In this document: positions 47,177 to 56,473 of the stretch, piece after piece
How positions within the stretch are numbered: position 1 is the first letter of the stretch
Layout of the letters: each line of letters opens with the position of its first letter
From: Pseudoalteromonas luteoviolacea DSM 6061
Lineage (GTDB): Bacteria > Pseudomonadota > Gammaproteobacteria > Enterobacterales > Alteromonadaceae
DNA: 64,000 bases
Direction: 5' to 3'
Assembly (NCBI RefSeq): GCF_001625655.1
Contig: NZ_AUYB01000095.1
Coordinates: forward strand, 1 to 64,000
The notes under the pieces: generated by a model
Databases searched by the model: none
What the model saw: the letters and a program-made list of their open reading frames with translations, nothing else
Told to the model about the DNA's origin: nothing
Program-made: the position numbers and the translations under genes

Positions 47177-49264
47177 ATGCACGCATTATCTAGTGATCCA
47201 AAAGCAATCAGCTTTTTTGCAAAAGAGCTTAGCTGGCTCTCATTTAACGAGCGCGTCTTACAAGAGGCAAAAGACAAGAATAACCCGATCATTGAACGTA
47301 TTCGATTTTTGGGCATTTTCTCAAATAACCTAGATGAGTTTTTTCGTGTTCGCGTCGCCGATGTGAAACGCCGGATTTTATTGAGCAACTTACCTGACGC
47401 CAATTTTGAAGAAAATGAAATTTTGCTCAATCAAATTCAAAAGAAAGTACTATCGCTTGGTAAGAAATTTAATCACATCCATAAACAGATTTTTAGTGAT
47501 CTAAATGCTCATAATATTCATGTAAAGCAACCTGATGAGTTATCAGAGTTTCACCAACAATGGCTTAGAGATTATTTTAACGATCAGGTTTTACAACACT
47601 TGTCGCCCATCTTACTGACGGAAAATAAAGACTACTCCGATCTTATCAATGACACTATGACATACCTCTTCGTCGAGATGAGCAGTGAAAATGATAAGCA
47701 CCATCATGCATTACTGGAGTTGCCAACAGATAGATTAGAACGATTTGTGATTTTGCCACCAGAGAGAACTCGGCGACAAAAAACGCTTATGCTATTAGAT
47801 GATGTGGTCAAGTTTTATCTACGTGATGTGTTCAGTAATTTCTTATCTTTTGAGCATATTGAGGGCTATGAGATAAAGCTCACTCGTGACGCAGAGTACA
47901 ACCTAGATGACGAGCTTGAAGAGGGTTTACTGGATAAAATGTCAAAAGGTCTTAAGCAACGCTTATACGCCGAGCCAGTGAGACTCACGTACGACGAAGC
48001 AATGCCAGAAAGTATCATGAAAGTAATGAAAAAACGCTTAGGGGTGACACAACAAGACGCCTTGATCCCAGGTGGTAGCTACAGAAACTTTCGAGACTTC
48101 ATCGCATTTCCCAATGTTGGCAGAGGCTATCTAGAGAATAAACCACTCCCACCACTAAAAAGCTCGGCATTTGACCAACACGACAGCGTATTTAAAGCCA
48201 TTTCAGAGCAAGATATCCTGCTTTATTATCCCTATCATACGTTTAATCATATGTTGGAATATGTACGTCAGGCAGCTTTTGACCCTAAGGTCACTCAGAT
48301 TAAAATCAATATTTACCGTGTTGCCAGCCGCTCACAATTAATTGCATCACTCATTAATGCCGCAAAAAATGGCAAAAAAGTCACTGTAATGGTTGAACTT
48401 AAAGCCCGCTTTGATGAGCAAAACAACATAGAATGGGCCAAAATGCTCAGTGAGTATGGCATTAAAGTCATGGTTGGCTTACCAGCACTGAAAGTTCACA
48501 GCAAACTATGCGTTATTCACCGCAAAGAAAAAGGCAAAATCGTCAAGTATGCCCATGTGGGAACAGGTAACTTCCACGAAAAAACAGCGCGTATTTATAC
48601 CGACTTTAGTTTGTTCACTAAGCACCCTGAAATTTGTAACGAATGCGATGATGTTTTTAAGTTTATTGAAACCAGCTACAGGCCTTTCAATTTTGAACAC
48701 TTAATGATTTCACCACTCAATGCCCGCGAAAAAATCTACGCTTTGATAGATCAAGAAGTTGCCAATTCAAAAGCGGGTAAGACTGCCAGGATCACCGTTA
48801 AAGTAAATAACCTTGTAGACAAAGAGCTGATTGATAAACTCTACAATGCAGCCCGCTGTGGCGTAAAAATTCGCATGATCATTCGAGGCATGTGTGCTTT
48901 AGTCCCTGGCCTGCCACGATTCAGTGAAAACATCCGTGTTATCAGTATTGTAGATAGGTTTTTAGAACACCCGAGAGTCATGGTGTTTGAAAACGCAGGC
49001 GATCCACAAGTGTATATTTCATCCGCTGATTGGATGACACGAAACTTAGATCACCGTGTTGAAGTCGGCGTGCCTATTTATGAAGATGCCTTAAAACAGT
49101 TGATCATTGACACATTGGAACTACAATTTCGAGATCGTGTAAAAGCGCGACTTATTGATAGTGAACAGAAAAATAACTACGTGAACCGGGGCAATAAGAA
49201 AAAGATCCGCTCACAGATCGCAATTTATGATCACATTAAAAAATGGGAAAGTAGTAGGACTTAA
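47177..49264 (+). CDS. ppk: Polyphosphate kinase 1
   Basis: A 695-residue enzyme (E. coli 688) that makes polyphosphate from ATP. The N-terminal domain opens with FFAKELSWLSFNERVLQEA (about 11-29) and has the FSNNLDEFFRVRVADVKRR block; the catalytic part has VMVELKARFDEQNNIEWA (about 404-421), the phosphorylated His in LKVHSKLCVIHR (about 438-449), and GTGNFHEKTARIYTD (about 461-475), which includes part of the second PLD-like motif. A Pho box lies upstream. The stop is 1 base from the ppx start, so ppk-ppx is a coupled operon, as in E. coli. Confidence 0.97.
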   Translation: MHALSSDPKAISFFAKELSWLSFNERVLQEAKDKNNPIIERIRFLGIFSNNLDEFFRVRVADVKRRILLSNLPDANFEENEILLNQIQKKVLSLGKKFNHIHKQIFSDLNAHNIHVKQPDELSEFHQQWLRDYFNDQVLQHLSPILLTENKDYSDLINDTMTYLFVEMSSENDKHHHALLELPTDRLERFVILPPERTRRQKTLMLLDDVVKFYLRDVFSNFLSFEHIEGYEIKLTRDAEYNLDDELEEGLLDKMSKGLKQRLYAEPVRLTYDEAMPESIMKVMKKRLGVTQQDALIPGGSYRNFRDFIAFPNVGRGYLENKPLPPLKSSAFDQHDSVFKAISEQDILLYYPYHTFNHMLEYVRQAAFDPKVTQIKINIYRVASRSQLIASLINAAKNGKKVTVMVELKARFDEQNNIEWAKMLSEYGIKVMVGLPALKVHSKLCVIHRKEKGKIVKYAHVGTGNFHEKTARIYTDFSLFTKHPEICNECDDVFKFIETSYRPFNFEHLMISPLNAREKIYALIDQEVANSKAGKTARITVKVNNLVDKELIDKLYNAARCGVKIRMIIRGMCALVPGLPRFSENIRVISIVDRFLEHPRVMVFENAGDPQVYISSADWMTRNLDHRVEVGVPIYEDALKQLIIDTLELQFRDRVKARLIDSEQKNNYVNRGNKKKIRSQIAIYDHIKKWESSRT

Positions 49265-49265
49265 A

Positions 49266-50765
49266 ATGACAAAATACCCTTCTTTTGCTGCCGTAGATTT
49301 AGGCTCAAACAGTTTTCATTTAGTGGTAGCAAGGGAGGTCGACGGCAGGTTACAGTTGCTACACAAAGAAAAGCATCGAGTATATCTTGCAGCGGGTTTA
49401 GATAAAGACTTTATTTTAGATGCAGATGCCATTGAGCGCGCGCTCCATGCGCTTAAGCAATTTGCAGCAACATTAGCAGGGTTTGATAAAAAACATGTTG
49501 AAGTTGCTGCCACTTACACTTTGCGTAACTGTAAGAATTTACGCCACTTCCTGAAACAAGCTAAATTGGTATTTCCTTATAAGATTAATGTTATTTCAGG
49601 GCAAGAAGAAGCACGATTAATCTATCAAGGTGTAGCAAATTATGTCCATGATGATAACAATCGTTTGGTCATAGATATTGGTGGTGGCAGTACCGAGATC
49701 ATTATTGGAAAACATCATTCACATAAACACCTCACGAGCCGCAATGTGGGTTGCGTAACGATGAGCAAGCTGTTCTTTAATGATGCGAAACTTACTGAAA
49801 AGCGCTTTAAAAAAGCCATTATACATGCAGAACAAAATATAGAACCTATCACCGCGAATTATCAGAAGGTGGGCTGGCAATCTAGCCTCGGAACCTCGGG
49901 AACCATCAAAACGCTCAGTGCCATCAATGATGAACTATTTGAAACTCGAGTCTTAACTTTAGATTCTTTAAGAGACATTCAGGCACATTTTGTTTCGGCA
50001 GGAGAGCTGGACAATGTGCACATAAAGGCGCTGCCAGAAGAGCGTAAAACCAGTATTGCAGGCGGTCTTGCAATATTAATTGCAGCGTTTAACCAACTTG
50101 GGTTGGAACAACTCGAGTATTGTGACTATTCGCTTCGCGAAGGCTTGCTGCACGAGCTTGCGCAAAATGATGAGTTTGATATTCGCACTCGCACCATCGA
50201 CTCCTTTGCAGAGCAGTATACGGTAGATGCACAACACGCAAAGCATATTTGTCAAACCTTGACACAATTTTACAAGGTCGCCGAACCTATTTGGCATTTA
50301 GAAGAAGGCGATCTTGCTATCTTAAAGTGGGCTGCCTACCTTCATGAAGTGGGTATTGCGATTAACTCATCGGGGATCCACAAGCACAGTGCATACATAG
50401 TCATGAACAGTCAATTGCCTGGCTTTACCCAAGATCAGCAACTGCAGCTCGGCGCACTTATTCGCTTTCATCGTAAAAAGATAAAAGCACATGACCTCAA
50501 TGAATTGGTAGACATAGAGTCTCAACCTCGATTCGCGCGAATTTTAACTTTACTACGCCTAGCTATTTTATTTCATCAGAAGCGCCAGAAAACACAAGTG
50601 CCCAAGCATGAAATGTTAATTTCCAAAAATAACGTCACATTAAAATTTGAAAACACATGGCTGGAGGAACACACTTTACTGGCAGCCGATTTAGAACAAG
50701 AGCAACATTACTGGAAGTCACTAGATATTGATTTGTCTATAAGCAGTCTAACGGGTCTGGCTTAA
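49266..50765 (+). CDS. ppx: Exopolyphosphatase
   Basis: A 499-residue member of the Ppx/GppA family, which hydrolyses polyphosphate chains. The actin-like ATPase fold shows FAAVDLGSNSFHLVVA (about 7-22), ISGQEEARLIYQGV (about 112-125) and the phosphate loop DIGGGSTEIIIG (about 138-149). The C-terminal HD-like domain has YLHEVGIAINSSGIHKHSAY (about 358-377). I chose ATG 49266, one base after the ppk stop, with AGGA eight bases upstream; an in-frame start at 49227 would lie inside ppk. Position after ppk favours Ppx over GppA. Confidence 0.94.
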   Translation: MTKYPSFAAVDLGSNSFHLVVAREVDGRLQLLHKEKHRVYLAAGLDKDFILDADAIERALHALKQFAATLAGFDKKHVEVAATYTLRNCKNLRHFLKQAKLVFPYKINVISGQEEARLIYQGVANYVHDDNNRLVIDIGGGSTEIIIGKHHSHKHLTSRNVGCVTMSKLFFNDAKLTEKRFKKAIIHAEQNIEPITANYQKVGWQSSLGTSGTIKTLSAINDELFETRVLTLDSLRDIQAHFVSAGELDNVHIKALPEERKTSIAGGLAILIAAFNQLGLEQLEYCDYSLREGLLHELAQNDEFDIRTRTIDSFAEQYTVDAQHAKHICQTLTQFYKVAEPIWHLEEGDLAILKWAAYLHEVGIAINSSGIHKHSAYIVMNSQLPGFTQDQQLQLGALIRFHRKKIKAHDLNELVDIESQPRFARILTLLRLAILFHQKRQKTQVPKHEMLISKNNVTLKFENTWLEEHTLLAADLEQEQHYWKSLDIDLSISSLTGLA

Positions 50766-50782
50766 GAAACAAGCATTGATGA

Positions 50783-50806
50783 ATAGACGAGTCTTTACTC
50801 GTCTAT
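50783..50806. terminator. Hairpin between the convergent ppx and HDOD genes
   Basis: ATAGACGAGT (50783-50792) and ACTCGTCTAT (50797-50806) form a 10-bp stem with a 4-base loop, overlapping the last codons of the minus-strand gene. It may act in both directions; T runs are short. Confidence 0.6.
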
Positions 50807-52066
50807 CTCAGTTGCGACTGCAAACATTTCATCACCATAGGCACGACTTTGAATGATCAATTCAAATAGCACCTGAACCTCAGTTGCTGGGCGAATGGCA
50901 TTCAGGATTAATTCTGCCTCAGTTAAATTATTACGTTCGACTTCTATTGCAAGACGCAGCGCTCCGCCAATGAGCCCCTTATAGTTTAACAGTGCACTGC
51001 TTAAATTCGGGTCTAGGGAGAATTCGTCTACAATGACGGAAAGCTCTACATCAAGAATGGCATCCAACACAGACATAAGCCCGATTAAGTAACCTTGCTC
51101 AGCCATCTCATCGCCGCCAGGTTTTAAAAATAACTCCAAAAACTTCGCTCGGTTCAAACCCAGCTTAGTCAATTCGGTCGGCTTGTCTGCCCCTAACTCG
51201 CTTAACGCCAAGACTTTTACAAACTGCCGGATCGCATCTTCACCTAGGTATATTACCGCTTGAGAAATGGAGCGAATTTCAATGCGATCTTCGCCCGCTT
51301 TAGCGTTAGCTAGTTTCAATACACGTGCAGTGAGACTTAAGTCTTTCGCAACACGAGCCTGAACCTCTTTAAAGCACAGTGACTTTTTCGCTGTACAACG
51401 CAGTAAATCAAAAACAGCCAATTTAGAAGGCTCAACATTGCCATGGTTGAGCATTTCAGGTTTAGCAAAGAAAAACCCTTGGAAATAGTCCGCGCCAGCG
51501 CTACGAATAAAATTAAATTGTTCTAGGGTTTCTATGCGTTCAACCACAACTTTGAGACGCGGGTACTGCCTCTTTAACTTTTTAACCATCATGGTGGTTT
51601 TAATTATCGGTAGTTGAACTTCGATTTTGACAAAATCAACAACCTCTAGCAGCGGCTCCCATCGCGCATCACCATCATAATCATCCAACGCAAAGCGATA
51701 CCCCACTTTACTTAATTTACATACAGTCTTGGTCAAGCTCTCAATATCTTTTGAACGCTCTACTATTTCTACAACCAACCCTTGAGGACTGAGCAATTTT
51801 GGAAGCTCTTGAATGAGTGTTTCGTCTGAAAAATTAACAAAAGCAAGTGAACCCGCAGCAAGTCTGTCTAAGCCAATAAACAAAAGAGAATTAAAGAACA
51901 AACGACCTGTCGCCAACCCATCACTCACTCCACTGGGAAAGACGTTGTTGTGTGAATCTCTGTACAATAGTTCGTAAGCATGCACTTGCTGCTCGCCATT
52001 TAAAATGGCTTGTCGGGCAATATACTGTACGGCATTGTTTTTTACCTTGGCAGTTTCGCTACTCAT
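50795..52066 (-). CDS. EAL-like/HDOD domain signalling protein
   Basis: A 423-residue cytoplasmic protein. The N-terminal half is a degenerate EAL domain: YELLYRD (about 28-34) in place of the EAL motif, DDYDGDARW in place of DDFGTG, and only some acidic residues kept, so it is unlikely to hydrolyse c-di-GMP. The C-terminal half is an HDOD domain (about 210-400, with LLRCTAKKSLCFKEVQARVA), a non-catalytic relative of HD phosphohydrolases. This YuxH-type architecture is found in regulators of motility and stress. AAGGA before the ATG at 52066 decides the start over ATG 52072. Confidence 0.85.
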   Translation of the reverse strand: MSSETAKVKNNAVQYIARQAILNGEQQVHAYELLYRDSHNNVFPSGVSDGLATGRLFFNSLLFIGLDRLAAGSLAFVNFSDETLIQELPKLLSPQGLVVEIVERSKDIESLTKTVCKLSKVGYRFALDDYDGDARWEPLLEVVDFVKIEVQLPIIKTTMMVKKLKRQYPRLKVVVERIETLEQFNFIRSAGADYFQGFFFAKPEMLNHGNVEPSKLAVFDLLRCTAKKSLCFKEVQARVAKDLSLTARVLKLANAKAGEDRIEIRSISQAVIYLGEDAIRQFVKVLALSELGADKPTELTKLGLNRAKFLELFLKPGGDEMAEQGYLIGLMSVLDAILDVELSVIVDEFSLDPNLSSALLNYKGLIGGALRLAIEVERNNLTEAELILNAIRPATEVQVLFELIIQSRAYGDEMFAVATEIDE

Positions 52067-52242
52067 TAACATCCTTCACTCTGTGCACGCTTTAGAGGCA
52101 TCCATAACTTCAGCATATGAGAAGTTGCTCTGCGGGGCAAATAAAATACTTCGAGAAAATAAACTCATTTGAATTAATTGCCTAAATCTCCAAAACCACA
52201 CATCAGCATGCATCCTAAAAAATCATCAGGTATTCTTATTTG

Positions 52243-52267
52243 GAAGCAGCTACTTTTACGCTGCTTC
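52243..52267 (-). terminator. Inverted repeat just after rlmJ
   Basis: GAAGCAGC (52243-52250) and GCTGCTTC (52260-52267) form an 8-bp stem seven bases after the rlmJ stop. The sequence after it on the minus strand (CAAATAAG) is not T-rich, so it is a weak terminator candidate. Confidence 0.45.
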
Positions 52268-52273
52268 ATCAGA

Positions 52274-53110
52274 TTACTCTGCCACTAGCTCTTCACATCG
52301 ATAAAAACCATCTGCTTGCGAAAGTTCACTAACTAGCTCAGGTAAAACTTGTTCCATGGTTTGTTTTAACACGTACGGTGGGTTGATCACTATCATCCCA
52401 GAAGCTGTCATACCACGCTCTTCTGTATCCGCAGAGGTTGCCAGCTCAAATAGCTGAATATTTCTAATACCTGAGTCCACCAGCGCTTGTTCCATTTGGT
52501 CTATACGCTCCCTATCGACGACAGGATACCAAATCATATAGGTGCCAGAAGTAAAACTTTTGTGCGCTTTTACGATGGTTTTTACCGCTTTTTGATAGTC
52601 GGTTTTTATTTCATACGGTGGATCCATTAACACCACAGCTCTTCTTGATAGAGGCGGTACTAAGCCAATTAGACCTTTGAACCCATCTTCACCTTTGACA
52701 CGCAGCGAGCGCTTGTGTTCAGTATTCTTTTGTAACATCGGCAAGTCTTGCGGATGAAGCTCAAAAAACCACCCTTTATCTTGCTTTCGTAAATATTGCT
52801 CGGCCACTTTGGGAGAGCCAGGATAAAAAGCCAGTTTATCTTGGTTAAAAACACGTACCATATCCACATAGCGCAGAATCGCTTCATTACTACCGCCATA
52901 GTCCATTAACTTACCAATACCATCGGCAAATTCTTGTGTTTTTTGTGCATCGCTGGAAGCGAGTTCAAATAAGCCAGCACCTGAATGCGTATCAATATAG
53001 TCAAACGGTTTATCCTTACGAGTCATGTAAGATAACACCTCCGCCAAAACTAGGTGCTTAATAACGTCTGCCGGATTACCGGCATGGAAAGAGTGTCTAT
53101 AACTGAGCAT
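52274..53110 (-). CDS. rlmJ: 23S rRNA (adenine2030-N6)-methyltransferase
   Basis: A 278-residue enzyme (E. coli 280). It starts MLSYRHSFHAGNPADVIKHL, the hallmark of RlmJ, followed by FDYIDTHSGAGLFEL (about 37-51, SAM site) and the catalytic motif VLMDPPYEIKTDY (about 160-172), a DPPY for N6-adenine methylation. The conserved WYPVVDRERI (about 194-203) is also present. It modifies A2030 in the 23S rRNA. It stands alone, divergent from the zapA cluster. Confidence 0.96.
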   Translation of the reverse strand: MLSYRHSFHAGNPADVIKHLVLAEVLSYMTRKDKPFDYIDTHSGAGLFELASSDAQKTQEFADGIGKLMDYGGSNEAILRYVDMVRVFNQDKLAFYPGSPKVAEQYLRKQDKGWFFELHPQDLPMLQKNTEHKRSLRVKGEDGFKGLIGLVPPLSRRAVVLMDPPYEIKTDYQKAVKTIVKAHKSFTSGTYMIWYPVVDRERIDQMEQALVDSGIRNIQLFELATSADTEERGMTASGMIVINPPYVLKQTMEQVLPELVSELSQADGFYRCEELVAE

Positions 53111-53337
53111 AAGGCGCCTTATATGCTGAACATAATTGCTTTTTGAAAATTAGTCTCAATTCACTATGTGCGAAATATGACCGCTTTAATGAATGACAAA
53201 TGAACAAAATACGAAGTTATCGGAATTATCTCTCAAAACGGCGCAAAAATCAGTATAAAGCTACGTAATTACTGGTAATAGAACCCACTTTGCTTTACAT
53301 TTGCATGACAAATCACAGTGATAAGAGCGCATTTATA

Positions 53338-53565
53338 ATGAACGATATTCTTCCACAACTCGAACAACTGATAGATCAACTCATTGGTAAAAATGAGCAA
53401 CTTGAGCAGCAAATTACGACGTTAAAAGAGCAAAATACTAAGTTAGTTGATGAAAATGAAACTCTGCAACTTGAATTGCTGGAGCGAGAAGAAAAACAAA
53501 AAGAGACTAGCACCACGCTGAGCAGCTTACTAGATAAATTACAGAGCGCCCATCAGGCTAACTAA
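53338..53565 (+). CDS. ZapB-like coiled-coil protein (TIGR02449 family)
   Basis: A 75-residue coiled coil, MNDILPQLEQLIDQLIGKNE onward, with heptad-like leucines over most of its length and a Ser/Thr-rich tail. It fits the TIGR02449 family found directly before zapA in many gammaproteobacteria, which resembles ZapB and probably works in cell division. I chose ATG 53338 rather than the upstream in-frame ATG at 53290, since the family begins close to the coiled coil. Its stop overlaps the zapA start by one base (TAATG), so the two are translationally coupled. Confidence 0.8.
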   Translation: MNDILPQLEQLIDQLIGKNEQLEQQITTLKEQNTKLVDENETLQLELLEREEKQKETSTTLSSLLDKLQSAHQAN

Positions 53566-53852
53566 TGACGAATAAAGTAAGTCAGGTGGCAGTTACCTTA
53601 CTGGGTAAAAGTCACCAGTTTTCATGTTCTGAAGGACAAGAGCAAGCGCTTGTTAATGCAGTTGATTTACTCAACGAACGCGTCGATGAAATGAAGCGCA
53701 GGGATACGGTCCGCACTGATCAAAATGCGTTGCTAATGGCCGCGCTGCATTTATGCCATGAATATCAAGCACTACAGCAAGATCAGCAATCGGCAAAACA
53801 ACATAGCCAACAGCTGGTAGAGCGACTTAGTACACATTTGGAGGATAAGTAA
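53565..53852 (+). CDS. zapA: Cell division protein ZapA
   Basis: A 95-residue FtsZ-ring stabiliser. The N-terminal domain has VTLLGKSHQFSCSEGQEQAL (about 10-29) and the C-terminal helix forms an antiparallel coiled coil that bundles FtsZ filaments. The start codon overlaps the previous stop. In many relatives the 6S RNA gene and a 5-formyltetrahydrofolate cyclo-ligase follow zapA; here the next gene begins 1 bp after the stop, leaving no space for 6S RNA at this site. Confidence 0.93.
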   Translation: MTNKVSQVAVTLLGKSHQFSCSEGQEQALVNAVDLLNERVDEMKRRDTVRTDQNALLMAALHLCHEYQALQQDQQSAKQHSQQLVERLSTHLEDK

Positions 53853-53853
53853 G

Positions 53854-54837
53854 ATGCCACATGTGATACCTAGCCTCTTACTTATCGCTTTAACTTTATT
53901 TCCTTTCTCGACATTCGCCAACAACTGGCACATCTTAGATAAAAACACCATATTACTAGAACCACACAAAGAGGCGCAGTATCTAATTCCAAATCAAGCG
54001 CTGATCCAAGGGGAGAAATGTGCAGCCCTAATTGATAGCCATGGCGATTTCGTCGCTTTGGAGCTTCTCATAGCGCAAATTAGGGGAAAATTATCAGTTC
54101 CTCTGTGTTACTTGGTGGCTACGAACTTAGATATAAAACAACTTAGTGGTATGAGTTTATTGAAAAGCGCTTTTCCAAATGCGCAATTGTTGATTCCAAA
54201 TAACCCCACCACTACCTCCGCCTCGATTAAAAGTGCCATAGATCTAGAATTGGAAGAAAAGCTATTTGGCTTCGAACAAAGTTTAGAGCTGAGCAAGCAA
54301 CGAATTGCACAAGCCTCTGCTGAGCAGCAGCTTCATTGGCATGCCAAACTACAACAAGCAGAGCAACGTTTAACTCGTTGGCGTGCAATTGCACCCATTG
54401 AGTTTCAACCACTCTCAAGTAACAAGCAATTAGAGTTAGGCAATTACATACTTAACCTTGAAATTAGAAATGGCTATAAAGGGGCTGTTTTACATGTCTA
54501 TAGCCCGAAAAACAAGGCGCTTTATGGTGGCCATAGCTTAGACTTGCTGCCTTACATAGCGCAGCCAAACACCATAGGTTGGCAACAAAGCTTGGCGCAA
54601 TTGTCACAACGCAAAGATATAAAATGGGTTTTACCTGGATATGGTAAACCATACAAAGCAGGACAGCTTTCATTACCTGCAACTTTTTTGGCTTTGATAA
54701 ACACCCTACCTTCGCTCCAAGCATTAGAGCAACTTGCCAGTAGATACCAACTACAAAAAGTATCTCGAGAACGCTTTGACGCTTATTACCAACAAGCAAC
54801 GAAACAAAAAATTCCCAACAAGGTTTTGAACAAATAA
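53854..54837 (+). CDS. Secreted metallo-beta-lactamase-fold protein lacking the metal ligands
   Basis: A 327-residue protein with a signal peptide (MPHVIPSLLLIALTLFPFST FANN, cleavage near residue 22). Strand pattern NTILLEPHKEAQYLIPNQAL and CAALIDSHGDFVALELLIAQ match the start of the metallo-beta-lactamase fold, and HVYSPKNKALYGGHSLDL and WVLPGYGKPY match later strands. Where the fold normally has THxHxDHxGG, this protein has ATNLDIKQLSG, so the zinc-binding His/Asp cluster is gone. It also has an inserted helical segment (about 125-180). It is probably non-catalytic. It is 1 bp after zapA and 24 bp before mltD, an apparent operon. Confidence 0.6.
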   Translation: MPHVIPSLLLIALTLFPFSTFANNWHILDKNTILLEPHKEAQYLIPNQALIQGEKCAALIDSHGDFVALELLIAQIRGKLSVPLCYLVATNLDIKQLSGMSLLKSAFPNAQLLIPNNPTTTSASIKSAIDLELEEKLFGFEQSLELSKQRIAQASAEQQLHWHAKLQQAEQRLTRWRAIAPIEFQPLSSNKQLELGNYILNLEIRNGYKGAVLHVYSPKNKALYGGHSLDLLPYIAQPNTIGWQQSLAQLSQRKDIKWVLPGYGKPYKAGQLSLPATFLALINTLPSLQALEQLASRYQLQKVSRERFDAYYQQATKQKIPNKVLNK

Positions 54838-54861
54838 CCACCAAAAGGTATAGTGGAAACT

Positions 54862-56418
54862 ATGAACTATGCCGCTAATTCTTTGATGAAAATAAATGCT
54901 GCCCAATGCGTCTGCTTATTAATCAAAAACCACGCTTTGACAGCCTTTATCTGTTTCTCACTAACGGTTGTATTGGCTGGGTGTATGCAAACACAAACCC
55001 ATACTGCAACCAAACAAGAAGTGCTTAATGCGCTTTTAGTTGAAGTGCCTGCTCCTAATGCCCCTAAGCCTTTGCTGCCATCCATTCAGGAGAAAAAGCC
55101 AGAAGCGCTTAAGCCTTATATTGAGCAAGATTTATGGCAACACATTGCGTTTAATTTACGCTTTGAGATTTCACCTCACCCAAGGCTGAAAAAGCGTATC
55201 GATTGGTATTTGGCTCAACCAGACTACTTGCTCAAAGTCAACGAGCGTGCAGCCCCTTATCTTTACCACATCGTTAAAAAGGTAGAACAACAAAAATTGC
55301 CACTGGAGCTTGCTCTACTGCCCTTTGTCGAAAGCGACTTTCGACCTCATGCGGTCTCAAAACAGCAAGCTGTAGGGGCTTGGCAATTGGTCGACGCAAC
55401 AGCTTATCACTTTGGCCTGCAAAGCAACGATTGGTATGACGGCAGAAAAGATGTTTTGGCTGCAACCGATGCAGCTTTAGCGTACTTAAAATATCTTCAT
55501 AAAACGTTTAATGGAAATTGGCTGCATGCTATTGCTGCCTACAATTCAGGTGAAGGGCGAGTCAAAAGTGCCATTAAAAAGAATCGTAAGCAACGAAAAA
55601 GCACCCACTATTGGTATTTGAAGTTGCCAAAAGAAACATCTGACTACGTACCTAAGTTATTAGCACTGAGTTATTTGCTGCAGCACCCTGACACCGGATT
55701 TAAAAGACCCAATCTCATCAATCAGGCAAGCACAACGATTTTAGATGTGGGTCAAGAGTTTAGCTTTGGCATTCTCGCGAGTCTCCTTGAGATCAACAAG
55801 CAACGGCTCCATGAGCTAAACCCAGGCTATTTAAGACACCAAAGTCCAACCAATGGACCACACAAAGTGCTCGTGCCACTCACTGAAAAAGCACTGATGA
55901 AAAGCGCTTTTTATCGCGACCAATTTAGCCTGAATTATACTGTCGTACAAAATGATACCCTCTATGGTATTGCAAGGCGTTTCTCAACGTCAGTTGAAAA
56001 AATAAAGCAATTAAATGACAAAAAAAGTAACCTAATTAGAGTCGGCGAGCGCTTACTTATAAACCAGCCAAATATCGATCGCTCATTAACAGTGGATTAT
56101 AAGATCAGTCCTTATTTACAACAGCAGGCCCCAGTCAAACAAGCTACGATTGAACACCATCATACAATCGTCTCAGGAGATTCTCTCTGGGATCTTAGCC
56201 AACACTACCAAGTACCACTTAAAGACTTACTGGACTGGAATAACCTACAAGCTGCCAGTATTTTATCACCCGGCAATGTATTGATTTTACACCTTCCCGC
56301 AAAACAGGAAGCAAAACCCAAACGGCCAACAAACGCTCCCTCATACTTAGATAAGTTAGAAAATGCAGTGAATGCCTCAGAAGTACCGAGATCTGCGGTC
56401 CCCAACTTGCCCCAATGA
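54862..56418 (+). CDS. mltD: Membrane-bound lytic murein transglycosylase D
   Basis: An outer-membrane lipoprotein of about 518 residues that cleaves peptidoglycan. A hydrophobic signal with lipobox VLAGC (Cys near residue 41), a transglycosylase domain with catalytic Glu in LLPFVESDFRPHAVSKQQAV (about 153-172) and AIAAYNSGEGRVKSAI (about 227-242), and two C-terminal LysM domains (YTVVQNDTLYGIARRFS, about 353; HTIVSGDSLWDLSQHYQVP, about 430) are visible. The start is uncertain: ATG 54862 has only GGA nearby; a GTG at 54853 or an internal ATG (MKINAAQ) are alternatives and would not change the mature protein. Confidence 0.92.
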   Translation: MNYAANSLMKINAAQCVCLLIKNHALTAFICFSLTVVLAGCMQTQTHTATKQEVLNALLVEVPAPNAPKPLLPSIQEKKPEALKPYIEQDLWQHIAFNLRFEISPHPRLKKRIDWYLAQPDYLLKVNERAAPYLYHIVKKVEQQKLPLELALLPFVESDFRPHAVSKQQAVGAWQLVDATAYHFGLQSNDWYDGRKDVLAATDAALAYLKYLHKTFNGNWLHAIAAYNSGEGRVKSAIKKNRKQRKSTHYWYLKLPKETSDYVPKLLALSYLLQHPDTGFKRPNLINQASTTILDVGQEFSFGILASLLEINKQRLHELNPGYLRHQSPTNGPHKVLVPLTEKALMKSAFYRDQFSLNYTVVQNDTLYGIARRFSTSVEKIKQLNDKKSNLIRVGERLLINQPNIDRSLTVDYKISPYLQQQAPVKQATIEHHHTIVSGDSLWDLSQHYQVPLKDLLDWNNLQAASILSPGNVLILHLPAKQEAKPKRPTNAPSYLDKLENAVNASEVPRSAVPNLPQ

Positions 56419-56473
56419 CAAGCTCTGACGTAGAATACAGGTTCACATGATAGAGACATAAATAAGAGCAGAT

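Noticed and set aside
52209..52286. Short frame starting MHPKKSSGILIWKQ downstream of the HDOD gene promoter region
   Set aside because: It lacks a ribosome site, overlaps the rlmJ 3' end in antisense and the hairpin there; likely chance.
53853..53853. 6S RNA gene expected after zapA
   Set aside because: The next coding region begins 1 bp after zapA, so there is no space for the RNA here.
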